Of a DNA stretch of 64,000 nucleotides, positions 58,497 through 64,000 are shown in pieces (position 1 is the stretch's first letter; every line of letters begins with the position of its first letter). This stretch comes from Propionibacterium australiense. GTDB lineage: Bacteria; Actinomycetota; Actinomycetes; Propionibacteriales; Propionibacteriaceae. The DNA is taken from NCBI RefSeq assembly GCF_003666605.1, contig NZ_RCIV01000004.1, positions 62,001 through 126,000 of the forward strand, in the 5' to 3' direction. Made by a program: the position numbers and the translations under genes. Under the pieces are notes generated by a model, which saw only the letters and a list, made by a program, of their open reading frames with translations, had not been told where the DNA came from and made no database searches.

Positions 58497-59192
58497 GTGA
58501 AGACCCCAAGAATCCTCCACGCCGTGCGTGCGCACTGGGTGATCGTCCTCGTCGTCGCGGTCATCGGGCTGCTCGGCGGTACCGGCTGGGCAGTGTTGAG
58601 CACCCCCAGCTACTCCTCGACCGCCTCGCTGCTCGTCGGCGTGGCCGATCCGGCCGAGGGCGCGGATCAGACCTACCTGTCCTCGACCCCCACCATGATC
58701 TCCAACTCGATGAGCACCTACTCGTCCCTGGCCACCTCCGGTGCCGTCCTCAACGAGGTCAGCACCCGGCTCGGCCTGCACCAGCCCGCGGCTGAGCTGG
58801 CGGAACGGATCAGCGCCACCGTCCCGCTCAACGCCACGATCATCGAGGTCACCGCCACCGGAGAGGACCCGGACCGGGTCGTCGAGCTGGCCAACACCAC
58901 CGTCGAGGTGCTCGGGGAGGAGATCGTCAACACCGGTGTGAAGCAGAGCTCCGGTGACCCGGCGCTCAAGACCGTCCGCATCCAGGACGGCGCCGACAAG
59001 GTCACCGAGAACAGCACCGATCCGCTGACCGGAGGGGCCATCGGCCTGCTGGCCGGCCTCGTCCTCGGCACCGTCATCGCCCTCGTCATCGAGTCGGCCC
59101 GTGGTCGCGGACCGGACGTCCCCCAGGCCCGCCGCGGCCATCCCGGCTCGGCTCACCAGACACATCATCAGGAGGTTGTGGAATTCTTATGA
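58497..59192 (+). CDS. Wzz-like polysaccharide chain-length/co-polymerase protein
   Basis: 231 residues with the Wzz topology: first membrane helix at about 14-34, periplasmic-type external loop (SSTASLLVGVADPAEGADQTYL start), second helix at about 186-207 (GGAIGLLAGLVLGTVIALVIESARG). No Walker A/B tyrosine-kinase domain follows, and no separate kinase is in the window. GTG start with GAAGGA. The short C-terminal tail is rich in His/Gln and overlaps the next gene by 4 nt. Confidence 0.85.
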   Translation: MKTPRILHAVRAHWVIVLVVAVIGLLGGTGWAVLSTPSYSSTASLLVGVADPAEGADQTYLSSTPTMISNSMSTYSSLATSGAVLNEVSTRLGLHQPAAELAERISATVPLNATIIEVTATGEDPDRVVELANTTVEVLGEEIVNTGVKQSSGDPALKTVRIQDGADKVTENSTDPLTGGAIGLLAGLVLGTVIALVIESARGRGPDVPQARRGHPGSAHQTHHQEVVEFL

Positions 59193-60541
59193 AGACTTCT
59201 CGACGATTCTTCCTCGGTGCCGGCGCGGCCGGTGCCCTCGCCCTGGGTACGGCCGGTTGCGGGGCCCAGAACTCCCGGGCCCGATCCGATGACGGGGCCG
59301 CGTCATCGGGCTCGTGCCTCTCGTCGGCCGACCCCGCCGCATCCGACAACGCACCGGGCCTGTCGGCGACGGGCCCCGGCGACCAGGGCTCCGGGTCGCC
59401 GGTCCTCGACGCGGGCCCCGCGGCCCCGGACGGCGCCGAGACGCAGGGCGGGGGCGGCGAGAACGCGGCCGACACCGAGTCGCCGGACCCGGGTACCGCC
59501 CGGGGGGCGCCCGACGAGCCCGAGTACGCCCCGGTGACCGGCGAGGGACTCACCGCCACCGGGGTCGACGACACCGAGACCATCGAACGAGCGGTGCGCG
59601 AGGGACTGACCCTCGGCGAGGGCGCCTTCGTCTACCGCGGCTCCGGCATCGACGTGTCCTCCCCGGTGCTGCGCGGTCTGGGCGCCGGCCGGACCTTCAT
59701 CACGATCGACTCGGACTACCTCATCGACTCGAACCAGCAGTGGGGCTCCCTGTTCGTGGAGGGCATCAGCTTCACCGGCGGGCGGGCGGTCATCCGGAAC
59801 CGCTACCGGGGCGCCAACGTGACGACCATGCATGTCGTGCGCAACTGCCGTTTCGTCGGATACGAGGAGAACGCCATCTGCCACGCCTCCTCCGACATGC
59901 CCTACTGGAAGATCACGCAGAACTACTTCTCGGCGGCGAGCTCCGAGAACTCGATCGCCGTCGCCCTGCCGGGCCTGACCGACGGGACGACGATCTCCGA
60001 CAACGCCTTCGTCAACAACCGCGTGCACATCAAGCTGGGTCGCGGCGGCAACAATGCGCACATCCAGAACAACGACTTCGTCCAGTCGACCTCGGGGAGC
60101 AACCGGGTCGCGGTGTGGATCGTGCCCGGCGACAAGGCCGTGAACGCAGGATCGGGTCTGCTCGTGGACGCCAACAAGTTCGGCAACGAGTTCGCCGACA
60201 GCACCGATCTGCGCATCGCCTACCTGGATCAGGACGGCGACGACTTCGCCCGGGCGATGCCCTCGGACGCCATCTCCAGCGGCTACATCTCGGGGCACAC
60301 CATCACGGGCTGCAACTTCGCCGGCAACAGCGGAGGCTACGAGGGGGCCGTCGTGTCCGCCACGCCGAACATCGTCGACTGCTACATCGGTCCCATCACC
60401 ATCTCGGGCGGCACACCGTCCTGCGTGCTGGCCTTCCGCCAGTCCCCGAGTGAGGCCATCCGGACCAAGATCGGACCCGTCCAGGGCGTCGAGGGCATCG
60501 TCTTCTGCAACGCCGGCGATATCGTCACCCGGATCGGGTGA
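59189..60541 (+). CDS. Tat-exported, probably lipid-anchored parallel beta-helix protein
   Basis: 450 residues. Twin-arginine signal SRRFFLGAGAAGALALG and a lipobox-like GTAGC (Cys24; Thr at -3 is atypical). A Gly/Asp/Pro/Glu-rich linker spans about 28-120. The rest is a right-handed beta-helix of pectate-lyase type (repeats such as THVVRNCRFVGYEENAI, ISDNAFVNNRVHIKLG, IQNNDFVQS, ITGCNFAGNSG). Probably a lyase, epimerase or acceptor protein acting outside the membrane on the polymer; no catalytic set can be assigned. Lies between wzz and the polymerase gene, with an ATGA overlap to wzz. Confidence 0.75.
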   Translation: MKTSRRFFLGAGAAGALALGTAGCGAQNSRARSDDGAASSGSCLSSADPAASDNAPGLSATGPGDQGSGSPVLDAGPAAPDGAETQGGGGENAADTESPDPGTARGAPDEPEYAPVTGEGLTATGVDDTETIERAVREGLTLGEGAFVYRGSGIDVSSPVLRGLGAGRTFITIDSDYLIDSNQQWGSLFVEGISFTGGRAVIRNRYRGANVTTMHVVRNCRFVGYEENAICHASSDMPYWKITQNYFSAASSENSIAVALPGLTDGTTISDNAFVNNRVHIKLGRGGNNAHIQNNDFVQSTSGSNRVAVWIVPGDKAVNAGSGLLVDANKFGNEFADSTDLRIAYLDQDGDDFARAMPSDAISSGYISGHTITGCNFAGNSGGYEGAVVSATPNIVDCYIGPITISGGTPSCVLAFRQSPSEAIRTKIGPVQGVEGIVFCNAGDIVTRIG

Positions 60542-60545
60542 GCCG

Positions 60546-61814
60546 ATGCGGCTGACCATCGACCGTCTGCCGGTCCTCATCGTCGGGGTCCTCTTCCTCG
60601 TCTGCCTCCCGGTGGCCGAATGGGTCGTCAGGCAGCCCTCCGCGGGTCAGCGGGGTCCCTTCGTGAATGTCTGGCAGGTCTACGATCACGACGCCGCCGT
60701 ACGGCTGGTCGCCGCGATCGTGGTCGGTGCGCTCATCGCGCTCGTACTGCCCCTGGGCAGGGGTCTGACCCTGGCCGAGATCACCGAACGCACCCGCGAG
60801 CCCGTGGGGCTCCTCACGCCCCTGTGGGTCTGGCTGGGTCTGGCCATCATCGCGGCGAACGCGCTGTCCAAGGGCCGCTATCTCTTCTTCGCCACCGAGT
60901 ACCTCATGACCTGGGCCCCGCACATGGTGGTCGTCGTCGCCGGGGCGGTCCTGCCGGTGCTGCCGATGCTCGCCGGCCTGATCGGCCGCCGGCATCCGGT
61001 CCTGGGTCTGGTCTTCCTCGCCGCCTCGGTCGTCTTCATGTTCGGTGCGGCCACGCGGGTCCTCTGTGGCGTCATCGTGCTCTACCTGCTGGGGCGGGTG
61101 CTCGGGGGACGGCCGGTGCCGTGGTGGGGCTGGCTGGGCGGACTCGCCTTCGCGCTGTGCACCCTGCCCATTCCGCTCAACAACCGCGGGCAGGCGACGC
61201 ACGGCCTCGTCCCGTACTGGGAGGCCACGACCGGGCTCGTCACCGACCCGGACTATCTGTCCTCGATCGGCAGTACCTTCGCCGAGAACATCGCCTTCAT
61301 CGTTCCGCTGGTCATCTACTGCTCGAAGGTGCCGTGGATCACCCTGGAGCACCTGCTCGTCGAACTGAACCCCCTGCCCTCTGGGATGGCCGGGTGGCCG
61401 GAGATCGCCGACGAGATGCGCGTGCACACCTACATCCCGTTCTCGGCGGTGGGCGAGTGGGCCTCCCTGTGGGGCATCGCCGGTGTCATCGGTTCGGTCG
61501 TTTTCTTCGGTCTGCTCACCAGGTGCTGCCTGCTGTCGCTGGGGCGCAATACCAATGCCACGATGCCGGTCGCGCTGGCCGCTGGTATCGCACTGGGTGT
61601 CATCGCGGCGGTGCAGTTCTGCGAGTACAACACCCGCATGACGATGCGCATCCAGGACTTCCTGGTGGCACTGGCGGTTCTCGAACGCATCGCGCGACCA
61701 TGGGTGGACGCGGCCCAGGCCAGACTGGCCGGGTCAGGCGCCGGGCCGGGTGGCGGTTCAGGGTTGCCGCCGCCCCAGGACAGCACTGTCGAGGCCCCGA
61801 TTCCGATACGCTGA
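60546..61814 (+). CDS. Wzy-like polysaccharide polymerase (membrane protein)
   Basis: 422 residues with about ten to eleven membrane helices and a large loop (LPIPLNNRGQATHGLVPYWEATTGLV; LNPLPSGMAGWPEIADEMRVHTYIPFSAVGEWASLWG), a layout typical of O-antigen/EPS polymerases, which share little sequence. Position after wzx and wzz supports polymerase. ATG 60546, 4 nt after the beta-helix gene stop; an upstream in-frame start inside that gene is rejected. Could instead be a WaaL-type ligase. Confidence 0.75.
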   Translation: MRLTIDRLPVLIVGVLFLVCLPVAEWVVRQPSAGQRGPFVNVWQVYDHDAAVRLVAAIVVGALIALVLPLGRGLTLAEITERTREPVGLLTPLWVWLGLAIIAANALSKGRYLFFATEYLMTWAPHMVVVVAGAVLPVLPMLAGLIGRRHPVLGLVFLAASVVFMFGAATRVLCGVIVLYLLGRVLGGRPVPWWGWLGGLAFALCTLPIPLNNRGQATHGLVPYWEATTGLVTDPDYLSSIGSTFAENIAFIVPLVIYCSKVPWITLEHLLVELNPLPSGMAGWPEIADEMRVHTYIPFSAVGEWASLWGIAGVIGSVVFFGLLTRCCLLSLGRNTNATMPVALAAGIALGVIAAVQFCEYNTRMTMRIQDFLVALAVLERIARPWVDAAQARLAGSGAGPGGGSGLPPPQDSTVEAPIPIR

Positions 61815-61840
61815 GGAACACCTGAGAGGAGCGTCCCCGG

Positions 61841-62644
61841 ATGCCTGCTTCACGCCCCCTGACAATGGCGCGGGCCCTGGTCTGGCTGCTGCCGGCCTGC
61901 GGCACGAAGAACCGTCTGCTGACCCGCCTGGGTCACCGCGTCGCCCTGACCGCGTACGCCGCGCCGAATCTCGTGTGGGACGTCGACGAGTTCACCGTCG
62001 GTGACGACGCGATGGTGCTCGCCGGGAACACGATCCGCCATCTCAGTGCCGTCGAGATATCCGATGGCGCACTGCTGGCGAAGTTCAATCTCATCTCCGC
62101 CCATCCCACCTATCGGGCCCACTATCCCGAGCCGAACGGCCTCTTCCTCGAGTCCGGCGCCAAGGTGCTCAGTCGTCACCAGCTCGACTGCTCGGCTGCG
62201 GTGCGGGTGTGCTCCTTCGCCACAATCGCCGGTCACGGAACGAATGTCCTGACGCACAGCGTCGACCTCGCGCGTGACGCCCAGGCCGCTCACCCGGTGA
62301 CCATCGGCGAGCGCAGTTTCATCGGCACCCGTTGCCTGCTGCTCGGCGGCGCCGAGCTGCCCCCGCGGTCGGTGCTGGCGGCAGGATCCACTCTGCTGCG
62401 GGCCCGGGGCGAGGAACAACGACCCGAGGGGCTGTACGCCGGCAATCCGGCGGCCTTCAAGAAGCGGGTCGACGGCGCCTGGTTCCACCGGCGCCACCCG
62501 CACACGAACGACCTCTACGTGCCCAGTACCGGCCAGACGATCAAGGCGAAGGAGGAGCAGCCTGCGCAGGGGCCGCCCGTGCAGGGGGTGCGTCGCCTGC
62601 TCAGGCGTCTGCTGCCAGGAGCCCTGCGGCGGCGTCCAGGATGA
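61841..62644 (+). CDS. left-handed beta-helix acyltransferase
   Basis: 267 residues with hexapeptide-type repeats (VDEFTVGDDAMVLAGNTIRHLSAVEISDGALLAKF, HPVTIGERSFIGTRCLLLGGAELPPRSVLAAGSTLL) and a C-terminal YAGNPAAFKKRVDG typical of xenobiotic/serine-type O-acyltransferases. Start has GAGAGGAG upstream. The catalytic His is probably in THSVDLARD. A possible acceptor of acyl or aminoacyl groups from the carrier protein encoded at 49037, which is my inference. Its 3' end overlaps the convergent hydrolase gene by 44 nt. Confidence 0.72.
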   Translation: MPASRPLTMARALVWLLPACGTKNRLLTRLGHRVALTAYAAPNLVWDVDEFTVGDDAMVLAGNTIRHLSAVEISDGALLAKFNLISAHPTYRAHYPEPNGLFLESGAKVLSRHQLDCSAAVRVCSFATIAGHGTNVLTHSVDLARDAQAAHPVTIGERSFIGTRCLLLGGAELPPRSVLAAGSTLLRARGEEQRPEGLYAGNPAAFKKRVDGAWFHRRHPHTNDLYVPSTGQTIKAKEEQPAQGPPVQGVRRLLRRLLPGALRRRPG

Positions 62645-64000
62645 TCCGGCGCGCCCTGGCCCGCGAGGCCTGGGCGAGCAGCGAGTGATCGAGGGCGTGC
62701 TCGTAGCTGTAGGTCACCGCCCGCCCCTGCCCGCTGAGCCGGGTGACTGCCTCGCCTCCACGTTCTGTGCGCCAGTGCGGGGCATCGTCCGTGCCGATGT
62801 GCAGCTGGACGGCCGTCGTCCGCGGGATCTGCCCGAGCAGGACCGCCGCGTCGTCGAGCACACCGATCCTGGCCAGGCACGTCCAGACCCGTCGGGGCAT
62901 CATCCGCAGCAGGCGCTGCCGGATGGACTTCGCGGTTCTCTTGGCCCGCTGGTAGCCGGTCTGCCCTCCGGCGGCGTCCTCGGCGGTGAGTGGCCGGTCG
63001 ACGTGCAGATGCCGCAGGTACTGCTTCAGCCAGGGGCCCTCGAGGACGTTGCGGTAGTGGTGCGCCCGCGGATTCCAGCCCGTCGGGTTGAGGATGACCA
63101 TGCGGTCGATCCGCGCGGACCTGGCGGCGCGACCGAACAGCCACATGCCGATGCACGCGCCGACGGCCATGACCGGCACACCCGGCGTGCTCCGGGCCAG
63201 TGCACGAAGGGCACTGACGCAGTCCATGACGCCCTGGTCGTTGAACGGATTCGGCTCGCCGTCGGTGACGCCGGTGTACGCATCGCCCTGGTCGGTGCGC
63301 TCGCAGCGCAGACTGGCGGCTCCGACGGCGGCGAGTTCGCGTGCGCTCTGCGCCCACAGCCCGGTGCCCCCATCGCGTGGCTCGCCGCCGATGCTGGTGA
63401 AGACGACGGCCAGCCGGGGCTCGCCGACCGGGCGGGTCAGGACACCGGGCAGGCCGTCGACGCTCACGAACTCCTCGCTGATCGCCACACCGTCGCGGAT
63501 GGTGCGCACCGACCAGGTCGGGGAGAACTCGACGGCGCCGGCTGCCCCGCGCGGGACCATCGCGACGATCTGGTCAATGCGCGTCCACGGCACCCTGGCC
63601 AGATGCGGCGGGACGGCGTACAGGCGCTCGGCGAGCTCGCGGTCCTCCTCCCTGATCACATGCGTCCTGGGGCCCTGCCCGGCCGGGAGACGGAGCCGTC
63701 TCAGCTGCGCGGCCTGCTCGCTGGTCCAGCGCCGGCCCGGCGTCTCGACGACGCCGGGTTCAGGTGCGACCTGAACCGAGAGGCTGCGCAGCAGCTGCTG
63801 CTCGCGCAGCTGGTGACGCCCATCGATGGGTTCCCAGCTGATGAGCCGTTCCACGGCGCCGGTGCGGGCCGCGATCGTGCAGCCCAGCCGCAGACCCAGC
63901 GTCGTCACCGGGCGCCCGGGCAGGAGCCGGGCGGCGTAGCGCTGCACGCGGGTCAGGTCGGCGCACCAGGCCTCGGCCGGGTCTGCCGCCTCATCGAGCT
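62601..64000 (-). CDS. alpha/beta-fold hydrolase with Cys nucleophile (5' truncated by window edge)
   Basis: 466 residues visible; the frame is open to the right edge, so the start lies beyond 64000. C-terminal half is an alpha/beta hydrolase: VVFTSIGGEPRDGG (oxyanion region), nucleophile elbow VGACIGMW in which Cys replaces Ser, as in dienelactone hydrolase, and a terminal His in YEHALDHSLL. The first 200 residues are not recognised. Transcribed toward the polysaccharide arm. Might act as a thioesterase or esterase in polymer modification; uncertain. Confidence 0.6.
   Translation of the reverse strand, partial: LDEAADPAEAWCADLTRVQRYAARLLPGRPVTTLGLRLGCTIAARTGAVERLISWEPIDGRHQLREQQLLRSLSVQVAPEPGVVETPGRRWTSEQAAQLRRLRLPAGQGPRTHVIREEDRELAERLYAVPPHLARVPWTRIDQIVAMVPRGAAGAVEFSPTWSVRTIRDGVAISEEFVSVDGLPGVLTRPVGEPRLAVVFTSIGGEPRDGGTGLWAQSARELAAVGAASLRCERTDQGDAYTGVTDGEPNPFNDQGVMDCVSALRALARSTPGVPVMAVGACIGMWLFGRAARSARIDRMVILNPTGWNPRAHHYRNVLEGPWLKQYLRHLHVDRPLTAEDAAGGQTGYQRAKRTAKSIRQRLLRMMPRRVWTCLARIGVLDDAAVLLGQIPRTTAVQLHIGTDDAPHWRTERGGEAVTRLSGQGRAVTYSYEHALDHSLLAQASRARARRIILDAAAGLLAADA

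Overview
The window is about 70% GC, densely packed and full of ATGA start/stop overlaps. Gene order and content point to an actinobacterium, most likely Propionibacteriaceae: IclR regulator next to leuCD; ftsK-rimO-pgsA-cinA-clgR; recA-recX with a divergent DUF3046 gene; miaB-miaA-dapF-hflX; lexA beside nrdR; a B12-dependent ribonucleotide reductase; glpABC. The family call is inference. Many genes look leaderless: a TAnnnT -10 hexamer whose last base lies 7 nt before the start codon.

Layout. 1-810: tail of a CPBP membrane protease, then tRNA-Gln(CUG) and tRNA-Glu(CUC). 865-7378: DUF2284 protein, LtbR-like regulator divergent from leuCD, plsC, ddl, thiL. 7442-13186: ftsK, rimO, pgsA, short cinA, clgR. 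13282-18152 (minus): lhr helicase and DUF3046. 18197-31017: DNA-repair and RNA-processing block (recA, recX, rny, miaB, miaA, dapF, hflX, dinG-like, lexA, an SOS-controlled membrane protein) with three well-formed SOS operators. 31239-34863: nrdR and nrdJ behind a NrdR-box-like site and a cluster of DnaA-box-like sequences. 35051-46561: patatin-like lipase, glpABC, SorC-type regulator, AEC transporter, hrpA.

46562-48101 is a lower-GC patch holding a RelE/HigB-like toxin, an XRE antitoxin and a DUF6941-like protein. It borders a 16-kb surface-polysaccharide locus. The plus arm (56628-62644) has a Wzx-type flippase, DUF218 protein, Wzz-like protein, Tat-exported beta-helix protein, Wzy-like polymerase and a left-handed beta-helix acyltransferase. 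The minus arm (56382 down to 48135) starts with a WcaF-like acetyltransferase and a fused double glycosyltransferase. It continues with gmd and fcl (GDP-L-fucose synthesis), an adenylate-forming ligase, a private AcpS, a small carrier protein and a truncated class II synthetase homologue of the amino acid:[carrier protein] ligase type. The last six genes each overlap the next by 4 nt.

The most interesting element is this last unit. It reads as a ribosome-independent amino-acid activation module (ligase, carrier, phosphopantetheinyl transferase, second adenylating enzyme) wired directly to GDP-fucose synthesis. I infer that an amino acid or acyl group carried on the small protein is used to decorate a fucose-containing exopolysaccharide. 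The window ends inside a minus-strand alpha/beta hydrolase with a Cys nucleophile.
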